Notes under the pieces: model-generated
Databases searched by the model: none
What the model saw: the letters and a program-made list of their open reading frames with translations, nothing else
Told to the model about the DNA's origin: nothing
Part shown: positions 44,557 through 54,037 of the stretch, one piece after another
Position numbering within the stretch: position 1 is the stretch's first letter
Layout: every line of letters starts with the position of its first letter
Assembly (NCBI RefSeq): GCF_013416525.1
Contig: NZ_JACCEM010000012.1
Location: 41,078-105,077 of the forward strand
Length of the DNA: 64,000 nt
Origin: Parapusillimonas granuli
GTDB lineage: Bacteria > Pseudomonadota > Gammaproteobacteria > Burkholderiales > Burkholderiaceae_B
Direction: 5' to 3'
Made by a program: the position numbers and the translations under genes

Positions 44557-46629
44557 ATGGCAACTCAACACTCTTTTTCCTTATCCCGACCAACTGTGTC
44601 GGTCGCGGTCGACACCGGAGGAACTCATACGGACGTAGTGCTCACAGACGATACGCGTATCCTCACTATGAAGGTGCCGACTACTCCGAAAGACATCAGC
44701 CTGGGAATTGTAGATGGCGTTAAGCAGATCACCCAACTGGCCAACATTCCAATTTCCCAGGTCGATCGTTTTTTTTATGCCAGCACTTTTGCCACGAATC
44801 TTATCGTAGAAGGAACCGAAGCCCATATTGGCTTGATTACAACCCGTGGATTCCGTGACGTGCTACAGATCGCAAGAGCCTCGCGAAAGCCCGATGTATA
44901 TGACATTCATTGGCGACCAAATACGCCGCTTGTCCCACGCCATTTGCGCCTTGAGGTAACGGAACGCATCACGCACACTGGCGAAATCTTGACCCGGCTT
45001 GATGAAGACGGCGTGCACACCGCTTTCCGTCAGTTTATTGAACAGGGTATCAGCACTGTGGCGGTCTGCTTGCTGCATGCCTATGCCAACCCAATACACG
45101 AACGACGCATCCGGGAGATTGCGCAAGCACACTACCCCGACATTGACATTTCGCTGTCGAGCGATGTAGCACGCGAATTCCGAGAATATGAACGCACCAG
45201 CACCACCTGCGTCTCGGCTTTCATCAAGAAACCGATCGAAGCGCATCTGGCGCGGCTGACCAAAGCACTGGAAGATGAAGGCGCCCGCAGCATTCGCTAC
45301 ATAATGCGCGCCAACGGCGGCGTTTCAACCTTCGAACGCTCGGCGGCTCAACCCGCCGCCGTCACTCATTCGGGTGTCATGGGGGGAATCGTAGGGGCGG
45401 CTGCGTTAGGGCGGCGATGCGGCATTCGTAATCTGGTGACGCTGGACATGGGAGGCACCAGTACGGATATTTCCCTTATCACCAACGGTGTCCTTCCTTT
45501 GACCAACCGGAGTAACGTGGGTGGCAACCCGGTATTGATTCCAACGTTGGACATGGTCACCATCGGCGCAGGAGGTGGATCGCTCGGATGGGTAGAAGGC
45601 GACAAGGCCATGCGAGTAGGGCCCCGTAGTGCCGGCTCCGTTCCGGGACCGGCCTGCTATGGCCAAGGAGGAACACAACCGACTGTGACCGACGCAAACT
45701 TGGCGTGCGGTCGACTGAACGACGACTATTTTCTGGCTGGTAAGCGCAAGCTCTACCCTGAATTATCAAACCAAGCGCTCGACGCACTGGCCGGTCAGCT
45801 CGGCTTGTCTCGCGCTCAGACCGCACTCGGAATTCTGTCAATCACCGAGGCCAACATGGCAGACGCAGTTCGTCTGGTTTCCGTAGAGAAGGGAGTTGAT
45901 CCCCGCGACTACACCTTGGTGGCATTCGGCGGCGCCGGCGGACTACACGCCGCCCGCTTGGCAGAGGCCTTGAATATTTCCAGCATTTTGATTCCACCGG
46001 CGCCGGGGAATTTATCAGCGACTGGCTTGCTATGTGCGGACATTCGTCATGACTTCGCGCGTTCGCACGTGTGCGCGTTAGCTCCTGATGTCGCCGTCGA
46101 AATCCGCCCATTATTGGAGGAGCTTCGCGGGCAAGCGGTGGAGGCGCTGACCAATGACGGCGTGGAAGAAAAGGACGGCATCTTTAGCTACTCGCTGGAT
46201 CTGCGTTATCAAGGTCAAAATTATGAATTGAGCGTCTCACTGACGGAACAGGATCTTGCTGACGGCTTTGCGGGAACGCAAGCTCGCTTCCACGCACTGC
46301 ATGAGCGCGTCTATGGCTATCACTTAAACAAGCGGCCGGTCCAACTGGTCAATGTCCGGGTAACGGCACTGGGCTGTATTTCTACGGATCCATGGCTTGC
46401 CCAGCCCGAGATCAACCCCACTCCGGCTGTTCCAGCAGGCACACGGGAAGTCGTACTGGGCCTGAATGACGTCCGCGCACTACCGGTGTATCGCTTCTCT
46501 GAGATGCTGCCGGGCCAGACCGTCGATGCGCCGGCCGTTATCGAGTATCCCGGCTCAACCGTCTTCATGCCGCCGAACTGGACAGCCCGTTTGGACTCGA
46601 ACTTCTGCCTCCATATGCGCGCGCTGTAA
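44557..46629 (+). CDS. Hydantoinase/oxoprolinase subunit A (HyuA family)
   Basis: A 690-residue ATP-dependent amidohydrolase subunit: N-terminal VAVDTGGTHTDVVLTDD is the ASKHA-type phosphate loop of Hydantoinase_A_N, and TLDMGGTSTDISLITNG is the second one, with VAFGGAGGLHAARLAEALNI in the C-terminal domain. With HyuB it forms enzymes such as 5-oxoprolinase, N-methylhydantoinase, caprolactamase or acetone/acetophenone carboxylase. The separate A and B genes and the absence of a gamma subunit favour a hydantoin or lactam hydrolase; the substrate is not determined. Confidence 0.92.
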   Translation: MATQHSFSLSRPTVSVAVDTGGTHTDVVLTDDTRILTMKVPTTPKDISLGIVDGVKQITQLANIPISQVDRFFYASTFATNLIVEGTEAHIGLITTRGFRDVLQIARASRKPDVYDIHWRPNTPLVPRHLRLEVTERITHTGEILTRLDEDGVHTAFRQFIEQGISTVAVCLLHAYANPIHERRIREIAQAHYPDIDISLSSDVAREFREYERTSTTCVSAFIKKPIEAHLARLTKALEDEGARSIRYIMRANGGVSTFERSAAQPAAVTHSGVMGGIVGAAALGRRCGIRNLVTLDMGGTSTDISLITNGVLPLTNRSNVGGNPVLIPTLDMVTIGAGGGSLGWVEGDKAMRVGPRSAGSVPGPACYGQGGTQPTVTDANLACGRLNDDYFLAGKRKLYPELSNQALDALAGQLGLSRAQTALGILSITEANMADAVRLVSVEKGVDPRDYTLVAFGGAGGLHAARLAEALNISSILIPPAPGNLSATGLLCADIRHDFARSHVCALAPDVAVEIRPLLEELRGQAVEALTNDGVEEKDGIFSYSLDLRYQGQNYELSVSLTEQDLADGFAGTQARFHALHERVYGYHLNKRPVQLVNVRVTALGCISTDPWLAQPEINPTPAVPAGTREVVLGLNDVRALPVYRFSEMLPGQTVDAPAVIEYPGSTVFMPPNWTARLDSNFCLHMRAL

Positions 46630-46662
46630 CTCCCTCTTCTTCCATACCGGATATTCGTCGTC

Positions 46663-48369
46663 ATGAATCATCTCTCAACCTCAAATGCAAACCGGGCCGA
46701 CCCGGTGACTATGGAGATCGTCCGTAATGGGCTGCGCGCCGTTGCGCAGCGGATCACGCGCCGGATGATACGCTCCGCAAACTCCTTCATCATCAAGGAA
46801 ATGGAAGACTGCTCGGCCTCCATCCTCGACGCGGAAGGCCACTTGCTAGCAGAAGAAGCCGGCCCGCCAATACAGCTCAATACAGTCGGCATCTGCCTAA
46901 AAACCGTGCTTCAACACTTTCTGCCCGCCTCGGAGTGGCACCCCGGGGATGTGGTGCTGACCAACGACCCATACGCCGGAGGCGGATCGCTGGGCTCAAC
47001 CCACACCAATGACTACTTGGCTTTCGCCCCCATTTTCCATGAGGAGAAACTGGTCGCCTTTTCAGGTTTGATGGTTCACCACATGGATGTTGGCGGCATG
47101 AATATGGCCACTCGCGGCTGGGGACGCGAGATATTCCAGGAAGGATTGCGGCTCCCGCCCTTGAAGATTGTGAAGCAAGGCGTACTGGACGAAGGCTTGC
47201 TGAGCGTAGTTCTGAATAACACTCGCACTCCGGATATTCTCGAAAACGATATGCGCGCACAGATTGCGAGCGTTCAGGTGGCTTTGGGCGATCTGCGCGA
47301 CATGATTGAGCGATACGGTCTTTCTCAAATGCTGCTCTGCTTCCGCGACCTGATGGACTATTCCGAGCAGCAAACGCGAGATCGACTACGCATCATTCCC
47401 GACGGCGACTATTTGCACCAAGTCCCCGTGCTTGATGACGGCAATCATGACGGACCTTATTGGCTACGCCTGAAGCTTAGTAAGCGCGGCGATGAAATGA
47501 CTTTCGATTTCACAGGAACCGACCTCCAAATCAAGGGTCCGATAAACAGCCCCCTAGCCACAACTTTAGCGGCCGTTTACTACGTTTGCCGAACAATAAC
47601 GGGAAGTTCCATCCCAAGCAACGAAGGCTGCAAGCGACCGATTCATATCATTGCACCCGCGGGCACCTTGGTAAATGCGCGCCATCCCGCGGCCGTATAC
47701 CAACGAATGGTGGTTTGCCACTCAATCGTGGATCTGATCATGGGGGCTCTAGCCCAGGCCGTGCCAGAGCGCGTGATGGCCGACTCATGCGGCTGCCTAT
47801 ACAACTTCGCGAACGCCGAGCATCCAGTCACTGGTCAGCGCGTCACTTTTGGCGAGGTCGTGCCGGGAGGGTTGGGAGCAACCGCCTATGCGGACGGCAT
47901 AGATGTCATCGCCTGCCATGTCACCAACTGCCATATTCCTCCCATAGAAAGCATGGAGATCGAATCACCGGTGCGTTATATCGCCCGTGAATTGCGGGTG
48001 GATTCCGGTGGCCCAGGGAAATATCGCGGTGGCGTAGGCCAACGCCTGCAATATCAAGTCCTGGGCAAGGATCCAAATTTGAACCATACCGCTCAGAAGT
48101 CGGTATCACTGCCCCAAGGTATTGCCGGAGGCCTCCCGGGGGACGGCGGCCGCTGGGTCATCAATGAAGGCCTGCCCTCCGAACGCAGGCTACCACACGC
48201 TATAGGCGATGTTGAGCCATTACAGGAAGGCGACATCGTCACACATTACACGCCCGGCGGTGGGGGCTTCGGCTCACCGACTGAGCGTGACCGGGATGCA
48301 GTCCTTGCCGATATTCGCGCTGGACTCATCACGCCGGAACACGCCACGCAGTACTACGGTGTTTCTTGA
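46663..48369 (+). CDS. Hydantoinase/oxoprolinase subunit B (HyuB family)
   Basis: A 568-residue partner of the preceding subunit: ADPVTMEIVRNGLRAVAQRITRRMIRSANSFIIKEMEDCSASI, HPGDVVLTNDPYAGGGSLGSTHTNDY and a C-terminal GGVGQRLQYQVLG and THYTPGGGGFGSPTERDRDAVLADI typical of Hydantoinase_B. It starts 33 bases after hyuA. Codon use and lower GC match the rest of cluster iv. Confidence 0.92.
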   Translation: MNHLSTSNANRADPVTMEIVRNGLRAVAQRITRRMIRSANSFIIKEMEDCSASILDAEGHLLAEEAGPPIQLNTVGICLKTVLQHFLPASEWHPGDVVLTNDPYAGGGSLGSTHTNDYLAFAPIFHEEKLVAFSGLMVHHMDVGGMNMATRGWGREIFQEGLRLPPLKIVKQGVLDEGLLSVVLNNTRTPDILENDMRAQIASVQVALGDLRDMIERYGLSQMLLCFRDLMDYSEQQTRDRLRIIPDGDYLHQVPVLDDGNHDGPYWLRLKLSKRGDEMTFDFTGTDLQIKGPINSPLATTLAAVYYVCRTITGSSIPSNEGCKRPIHIIAPAGTLVNARHPAAVYQRMVVCHSIVDLIMGALAQAVPERVMADSCGCLYNFANAEHPVTGQRVTFGEVVPGGLGATAYADGIDVIACHVTNCHIPPIESMEIESPVRYIARELRVDSGGPGKYRGGVGQRLQYQVLGKDPNLNHTAQKSVSLPQGIAGGLPGDGGRWVINEGLPSERRLPHAIGDVEPLQEGDIVTHYTPGGGGFGSPTERDRDAVLADIRAGLITPEHATQYYGVS

Positions 48370-48400
48370 CACTTCCAAATAAAACTAAGGGGTAAAAACT

Positions 48401-49393
48401 ATGGTCGCACGCTTTCGCAGCACTATTTCTGCTTTCATTGCCTTGGCTATGACGACTGCATCGTTAACGGCCTCCGCCGCTCCAGCGACTGGAAAATTCC
48501 CGGACAAGCCGCTCAAATTAGTCGTGCCGTTCGCTGCAGGCGGCTTTACCGACATCTTAGCGCGCCGATTCGCAGAAAGCATGGCCTCGACACTGGGGCA
48601 GCCCGTCATTGTGGAGAATCGCGCCGGCGCAAGCGGCATCATTGGTGCAAACCATGTCGCCAAGTCCGAGCCAGACGGCTACACCATATTGCTCGAGACT
48701 CCCGATACCATGATCACCGCACCAGCTCTCATGAAAGGCGTGCAGTATAAGCCGTCGGACTTTCGGCAAGTCTCTTTGCTGGTACAGCAGCCGCTCGTAT
48801 TGGTGGTTCCCAGCCCCTCCTCATATAAATCCATCTCCGACCTGATTGCCGACGCCAAGGCCAATCCTGGAAAGATCACCTATGCGAGTTGGGGCAACGG
48901 CAGTTCGGCGCATATTGCTTCCTCTGTGCTCGCCGAAAACGGCGGCGTCTCGATGAACCATGTCCCATACAAAGGTGTCAGCGTTGCCTTGACTGACGTG
49001 TTGGCTGGGCGCGTCGACTCAATGTATGTGGGGATGATGTCGAGCTTGGACTACATGAAGCAAGGCAAGCTCCGGCCGATAGCCATTAATCGGATCGAGC
49101 GTTCCCCCCTGCTGCCCAATGTCCCCACACTGGCCGAATCCGGCGTTTCCGCCTATTCCATTGGTTTATGGTACGCCATGGGCGTGCCCAAAGGCACGCC
49201 GGACCAGGTCGTCGAGAAACTATACCGTGCGGCCGAAAAGGCGGGGGCCTCCAGCATACGGGACTGGCTGAACGAATTGGGCATGGACGTCCCGGCTACA
49301 AATCCCAAAGCAACAGAAGAGTTCATGAAGAAAGAAATTGCCAATTGGGATAGCGCTATAAAACAGTCAGGAATCAGCGGTCTGAGTGAGTAA
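48401..49393 (+). CDS. Bug (TctC-family) periplasmic solute-binding receptor, cluster iv
   Basis: A 330-residue receptor: signal peptide (LAMTTASLTASAAPATG), FPDKPLKLVVPFAAGGFTDILARRFAESMASTLGQPVIVENRAGASGIIGANHVAKSEPDGYTILLE, MNHVPYKGVSVALTDVLAGRVD. AAGGGG upstream is a weak ribosome-binding site. It is the last gene of the low-GC cluster and probably binds the lactam, hydantoin or amino acid handled by the upstream enzymes. No TctAB genes adjoin. Confidence 0.92.
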   Translation: MVARFRSTISAFIALAMTTASLTASAAPATGKFPDKPLKLVVPFAAGGFTDILARRFAESMASTLGQPVIVENRAGASGIIGANHVAKSEPDGYTILLETPDTMITAPALMKGVQYKPSDFRQVSLLVQQPLVLVVPSPSSYKSISDLIADAKANPGKITYASWGNGSSAHIASSVLAENGGVSMNHVPYKGVSVALTDVLAGRVDSMYVGMMSSLDYMKQGKLRPIAINRIERSPLLPNVPTLAESGVSAYSIGLWYAMGVPKGTPDQVVEKLYRAAEKAGASSIRDWLNELGMDVPATNPKATEEFMKKEIANWDSAIKQSGISGLSE

Positions 49394-49493
49394 ATTGGCA
49401 CGAGTCAGAAGACGGTAGTGATAACCGTCCATGCAAACCACATAAAAAACGAAGACCCCCCTTTGCAGACTCCGGGACGTTGCGGCATGGGAA

Positions 49494-50039
49494 TCAATCG
49501 CCGCCAAGCGCCCGGCTCCACAGCGCTTCGTACCACACGCCCCGGTCCGAGCTTCTGGACGCCACCAGCACGCAGCGCCGCGGCGTCCAGGCGATGGGTT
49601 CGGGCGGCGGCAGGAAGCATGGGTCGAATGAAGCGACCTTGCGCAGCAGGGTGATATGGGGATGGAACGGCCGGTCCGGCCGCGGCCACCCCAGGGGTTC
49701 CAGGCGGCGCCATAGATCGCCGTGCAGCGCATGCAGCCACGCCGGGCCGCCGCCTTCTTCGGCCGGGCCGGCCCATACCACCCTGGGCTTGGGGAAATGC
49801 CCGTAGCGGTCCAGCAGCATGGCGCCCGCATCGATGCGCCAGCGCGCCGCCGCCGCGCACAAGGCCCGCACCCGCTCGTGCTCGGTCACGCCGAGATAGG
49901 CCAGGGTCATGTGCAGGTTTTCGAGCGGGCTCATGCGCCCGCCGCAAACGGCGTGGGCCGCCCGCGCCCACCCCTCGAGGCGGGCCGCGTCGGCGGCGGA
50001 GGGCCATAAGGCGAAGAAAACGCGGTGATGGTTCGGCAT
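49494..50039 (-). CDS. thpR: RNA 2',3'-cyclic phosphodiesterase (2'-5' RNA ligase family)
   Basis: A 181-residue 2H-phosphoesterase with the two HxTx motifs His43-Met-Thr45 (NLHMTLAYLG) and His128-Ile-Thr130 (FHPHITLL). It also carries the family start HHRVFFALWPSAADAARLEGWA. It opens 2',3'-cyclic phosphates on RNA and can join or break 2'-5' linkages. The start at 50037-50039 (MPNHHRVFFAL) is preferred over the longer frame starting at 50093. GC content is back to the genome norm. Confidence 0.92.
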   Translation of the reverse strand: MPNHHRVFFALWPSAADAARLEGWARAAHAVCGGRMSPLENLHMTLAYLGVTEHERVRALCAAAARWRIDAGAMLLDRYGHFPKPRVVWAGPAEEGGGPAWLHALHGDLWRRLEPLGWPRPDRPFHPHITLLRKVASFDPCFLPPPEPIAWTPRRCVLVASRSSDRGVWYEALWSRALGGD

Positions 50040-50232
50040 GCCGGTCCTTGGAGGAAATGCGGGAGGTAACCCCGGGGATACCCCGAGACGCAAAGGATTG
50101 ACGCGCCAAGCGGCCCTTGGCTAACATCCCTCGGGACAACAAGAAACATAACCGGCGCACGCACCGGCCGCGACCGTAGCACAACAGCATACGCCGCCGC
50201 GGCCTCCTGCACCACTCACGGAGACCCCAGAA

Positions 50233-51381
50233 GTGAAGCCCCAATCGCTCGATATGATCGCCCGGCTCGTCGGTTTCGATACCGTATCGCGCAACTCCAA
50301 TCTCGACCTCATCCACCACGTGCGCGACCACCTTGCGGAACACGGCGTGGAAGGCCATCTGGTCATGAACGACGCCGGCACCAAGGCCAATCTGTTCGCC
50401 ACGGTTGGCCCCAACGTGGAAGGCGGCATCGTACTGTCCGGGCACACCGATGTCGTTCCGGTCGACGGCCAGCCCTGGGACACCGACCCGTTCCAGCTGG
50501 TCGAAAAAGACGGCCGGCTGTACGGCCGCGGCACTTGCGACATGAAGGCCTTCTCGGCCATCGCCCTGGCCATGGTGCCCGACTGGGTCCGGGCGCCCCT
50601 CAAGCGGCCCATCCATTTCGCGCTCAGCTACGACGAGGAAATCGGCTGTTTCGGCGCGCCGTCCATGATAGACCGCCTGGTGACCGACATCGCCCGCCCC
50701 AGCGCGGTGATCGTCGGCGAACCCACCAGCATGCGGCCCATCGTCGCGCACAAAGGCATCGCGGCGCTGCGCACCACCGTCATCGGGCACGAGGCCCATT
50801 CCAGCCAGGTGCAGCGCGGCGTCAGCGCCGTCATGACCGCGGCGCGGCTCATTGCCTTCATCGACGACATGATGGCCGAGAACAAGTCGAAGGCCGACCC
50901 GGCGTGCCGCTTCGAGCCGCCCTACACCACGCTGCACGTGGGCGTCGTCCACGGCGGCACGGCGCTGAACATCATCTCCCGTGAATGCACCTTCACCTGG
51001 GACATCCGCGCGCTGCCCGGCGACGACTGGCGCGGCTACCTGAAGCGCTTCGAAGCCTACGCGAACACCCTGCTGCCGGCCATGCGCGCCATTGCGCCCG
51101 GCGCGTCCATCAGCACCGAAATCCTGGCCGACGCGCCGCCCCTGCAGGACCGGGGCGGCGCCGCGCAGGAGCTCGTGCAGGCGCTTTGCGGCCACACCCA
51201 TACCGGGGTCGTGCCGTACGCGGCCGAGGCCGGCCAATTCCAGGAACGCGGATTCTCGGTCGTGCTGTGCGGCCCCGGGTCCATCGACCAGGCCCATCAA
51301 CCCAATGAATACATCGATATCTCGCAGGTAACGGCCTGCGAGGAATTCCTGGAAAAGCTCGCCGTCGGGCTGGCAAGCTAG
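50233..51381 (+). CDS. argE: Acetylornithine deacetylase (M20 family)
   Basis: A 382-residue M20 metallopeptidase: His71 and Asp73 (LSGHTDVVPVDG), Asp103 (GRGTCDMKAF) and Glu135-Glu136 (SYDEEIGCFGAPSM) are the metal and catalytic residues. EPTSMRPIVAHKG is the ArgE-type substrate region. It removes acetyl from N-acetylornithine or related N-acyl amino acids. The start is GTG 50233. It lies 63 bases before a dipeptide-type transporter and may act on imported N-acyl peptides as well as in arginine synthesis. Confidence 0.88.
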   Translation: MKPQSLDMIARLVGFDTVSRNSNLDLIHHVRDHLAEHGVEGHLVMNDAGTKANLFATVGPNVEGGIVLSGHTDVVPVDGQPWDTDPFQLVEKDGRLYGRGTCDMKAFSAIALAMVPDWVRAPLKRPIHFALSYDEEIGCFGAPSMIDRLVTDIARPSAVIVGEPTSMRPIVAHKGIAALRTTVIGHEAHSSQVQRGVSAVMTAARLIAFIDDMMAENKSKADPACRFEPPYTTLHVGVVHGGTALNIISRECTFTWDIRALPGDDWRGYLKRFEAYANTLLPAMRAIAPGASISTEILADAPPLQDRGGAAQELVQALCGHTHTGVVPYAAEAGQFQERGFSVVLCGPGSIDQAHQPNEYIDISQVTACEEFLEKLAVGLAS

Positions 51382-51444
51382 CCGGAAGACGGCAACCCCC
51401 AGCAGCCACTACATCACCAAACACCACAAGTGCAGGAGACCACC

Positions 51445-53049
51445 ATGAAATTCACTCGCATTCTTCGGCATACCGCCGTTGCCGCGACGCTCGCGCTCAG
51501 CCTGGGCCTGACCCAGCAGGTCGAGGCCAAGACGCTCCGATGGGCCTACCAGGGCGACATGATGTCGCTGGACCCGATGTCGTTGAACGAAACCTTCACG
51601 CTGGGCTTTCAAAGCTGGTTCTATGAAACCCTGACCGCCTACGACAAGGACCTGAAGCTGGTTCCCATGCTGGCCGAGAAATGGGAAAACCCGGAGCCCA
51701 CGAAATGGGTGTTCCACCTGCGCAAGGGCGTCAAGTTCCATGACGGCACGCCCTTCACCGCCGACGACGTCATCTTTTCCTGGAAGCGCAGCCTGACGCC
51801 CGGCTCGGACATGAAGGGCTATGGCGCCAAAGCCACCCAGATCAACAAGATCGACGACCACACGGTGGAAGTCATCACCCCCACGCCCAACCCCATCCTG
51901 CCGCGCGACTGGACTTTCCTGTACATCATGAGCAAGTCGTGGGCCGAAAAGCACAACACCACCGAAGCCACCAACGTGAAGGGCGGCGAGAGCAATTACG
52001 CCAACCTGCACGAGAACGGCACCGGCCCCTTCACGATCGTGGACCGCCAGCCCGACGTCAAAACGACGCTCAAGCGCTTCGACGGCTACTGGAACAAGAA
52101 CATTCCCACCAACGTCACCGAAGTCGTCTTCCAGCCGATCTCCCAGGAATCCACCCGCGTGGCGGCCCTGATCTCCGGCGAGATGGACCTGGTCATTCCC
52201 GTGCCGGTGCAGGACTGGCCGCGCCTGGAAAGCGAGCCCAACGTCCAGGTGCTGAACGAGCCGGAGGCGCGCGCGATCTTCATCGGCATGGACCAGGACC
52301 GCGATGAACTCCTGTTCTCCAACGTCAAGGGCAAGAACCCCTTCAAGGACAAGCGCGTGCGCCAGGCCATAGACCTGGCCGTGGACACCAAGGTCATCAA
52401 TCAGAAGATCATGCGCGGCGCGGCCAAGCCGCTGGGCACGCTGATCGCCGACAAGATCAACGGCTACGACGAATCCTTCGGCGCGCCCTACAAGCCCGAC
52501 GTCGAGAAAGCGAAGAAGCTGCTGGCCGACGCCGGCTACCCCAACGGCTTCACCGTGCAGCTGGACTGCCCCAACGACCGCTACGTGAACGACGAAAAAG
52601 TCTGCCAGGCAGTCGCCAGCATGCTGGCCCGCATCGGCATCAAGATCGACCTGCTCGCGCAGACCAAGTCCAAGTATTTCGCCAAGGTCCTGCTGCAGGC
52701 GGGCAACAACACCAGCATGTACTTGCTGGGCTGGACGCCGAGCTCGATCGACGCGGCCAACTCGCTGACCAATCTGGTGGCCTGCCGCGACTCCAAGACT
52801 GCCGCCGGCCAGTTCAACCTGGGCGGCTACTGCAACAAGGAAATCGACGCGCTGATCCCCAAGATCGATGTCGAAACCGACCAGGCCAAGCGCAATGCGA
52901 TGATCAAGGAAGCCTTCACCATGCTGCACAACGACTACGGCTACCTGCCGCTGCACCAGCAGCCCATGTCGTGGGGCGTGCGCAAGGGCATCAAGGTCGC
53001 GCAGCGCGCCGACGACGTCCTGGACATCCGCAACGTAGTCATGCCGTAA
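51445..53049 (+). CDS. Dipeptide/oligopeptide-type ABC transporter substrate-binding protein
   Basis: A 534-residue family 5 solute-binding protein: signal peptide (to about QQVEAK), then LRWAYQGDMMSLDPMSLNETFTLGFQSWFYETLTAYDKDLKLVPMLAEKWE, with FHLRKGVKFHDGTPFTADDVIFSWKRS as the family signature. It captures peptides or similar solutes in the periplasm for the DppBC-type channel encoded next. AGGAGA at 51434-51439 supports ATG 51445. Confidence 0.94.
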   Translation: MKFTRILRHTAVAATLALSLGLTQQVEAKTLRWAYQGDMMSLDPMSLNETFTLGFQSWFYETLTAYDKDLKLVPMLAEKWENPEPTKWVFHLRKGVKFHDGTPFTADDVIFSWKRSLTPGSDMKGYGAKATQINKIDDHTVEVITPTPNPILPRDWTFLYIMSKSWAEKHNTTEATNVKGGESNYANLHENGTGPFTIVDRQPDVKTTLKRFDGYWNKNIPTNVTEVVFQPISQESTRVAALISGEMDLVIPVPVQDWPRLESEPNVQVLNEPEARAIFIGMDQDRDELLFSNVKGKNPFKDKRVRQAIDLAVDTKVINQKIMRGAAKPLGTLIADKINGYDESFGAPYKPDVEKAKKLLADAGYPNGFTVQLDCPNDRYVNDEKVCQAVASMLARIGIKIDLLAQTKSKYFAKVLLQAGNNTSMYLLGWTPSSIDAANSLTNLVACRDSKTAAGQFNLGGYCNKEIDALIPKIDVETDQAKRNAMIKEAFTMLHNDYGYLPLHQQPMSWGVRKGIKVAQRADDVLDIRNVVMP

Positions 53050-53053
53050 GCCC

Positions 53054-54025
53054 ATGCTCAGCTTCATCGCCCGGCGGGTCTTCCAGTCTGTCTTCGTGAT
53101 GCTCGCCGTCGGGCTGATCGCTTTCGGCATGTTCCGCTATGTGGGGGACCCGATCAACAACATGGTGGGCCAGGACACCACCCTGGAGCAACGGGCCGAG
53201 CTCCGCAAGCAGCTCGGCCTGGACGACCCCTTCCTGACCCAGTACTGGCGTTTCATCGGCAAGGCGGCGCAAGGCGATTTCGGCATGTCGTATCGCCAGC
53301 GCCGCCCCGTCAGCGAGCTCATCGAAAGCCGCCTGCCCGCCACGCTGGAACTGTCCCTGGTGTCGGCGCTGATTGCGCTGTTCCTGGGCATACCCATGGG
53401 CATCTACACCGCGCTGAAGCGCAACGGCTTTCTTTCGCGCAGCTTCATGACCCTGTCGCTCATCGGCATTTCGCTGCCGACCTTCCTGATCGGCATACTC
53501 ATGATCCTGTTCTTCGGAGTCTTGCTGCGCTGGCTGCCCAGCTTCGGCCGCGGCGAAGTCGTGGACCTGGGGTGGTGGACGACCGGCTTCCTGACCAAAA
53601 GCGGCTGGCAGTCGCTGATCATGCCGGCCATCACGCTCGCGCTGTTCCAGATGACGCTGATCATGCGCCTGGTGCGTTCGGAAATGCTGGAAGTGCTGCA
53701 AACCGATTTCATCAAGTTCTGCCGCGCGCGCGGGCTGCCCGAGCGCAGCATCCATTTCCGGCATGCGCTGAAGAACACCCTGGTGCCCGTGATCACCATC
53801 ACCGGCCTGCAGCTGGGCTCCATCATCGCGTTTTCCATCATCACGGAAACCGTTTTCCAATGGCCGGGCATGGGGCTGCTGTTCATACAATCCATCGGCG
53901 CGGTCGACATCCCCGTGATGGCGGCCTACCTGCTGCTGATCGCCTTCTTCTTCGTGATCATCAACCTCATCGTCGATCTGCTGTATTTCGCCGTCGACCC
54001 GCGTCTGCGCGTGCAGAAAACCTGA
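53054..54025 (+). CDS. Dipeptide-type ABC transporter permease, DppB-like
   Basis: A 323-residue permease with six helices. The conserved N-terminus is RRVFQSVFVMLAVGLIAFGMFRYVGDPINNMVGQDTTLEQRAELRKQLGLDDP, and the EAA-type loop is KFCRARGLPERSIHFRHALKNTLVPVITITGLQ. First membrane subunit of the transporter; four bases after the binding-protein gene. Confidence 0.95.
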   Translation: MLSFIARRVFQSVFVMLAVGLIAFGMFRYVGDPINNMVGQDTTLEQRAELRKQLGLDDPFLTQYWRFIGKAAQGDFGMSYRQRRPVSELIESRLPATLELSLVSALIALFLGIPMGIYTALKRNGFLSRSFMTLSLIGISLPTFLIGILMILFFGVLLRWLPSFGRGEVVDLGWWTTGFLTKSGWQSLIMPAITLALFQMTLIMRLVRSEMLEVLQTDFIKFCRARGLPERSIHFRHALKNTLVPVITITGLQLGSIIAFSIITETVFQWPGMGLLFIQSIGAVDIPVMAAYLLLIAFFFVIINLIVDLLYFAVDPRLRVQKT

Positions 54026-54037
54026 GAAGCACCCGAC

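Noticed and set aside
49411..49429. Terminator hairpin after the cluster iv Bug gene
   Set aside because: GACGGT/ACCGTC forms only a 6-bp stem with a 7-base loop and no T-run on either strand.
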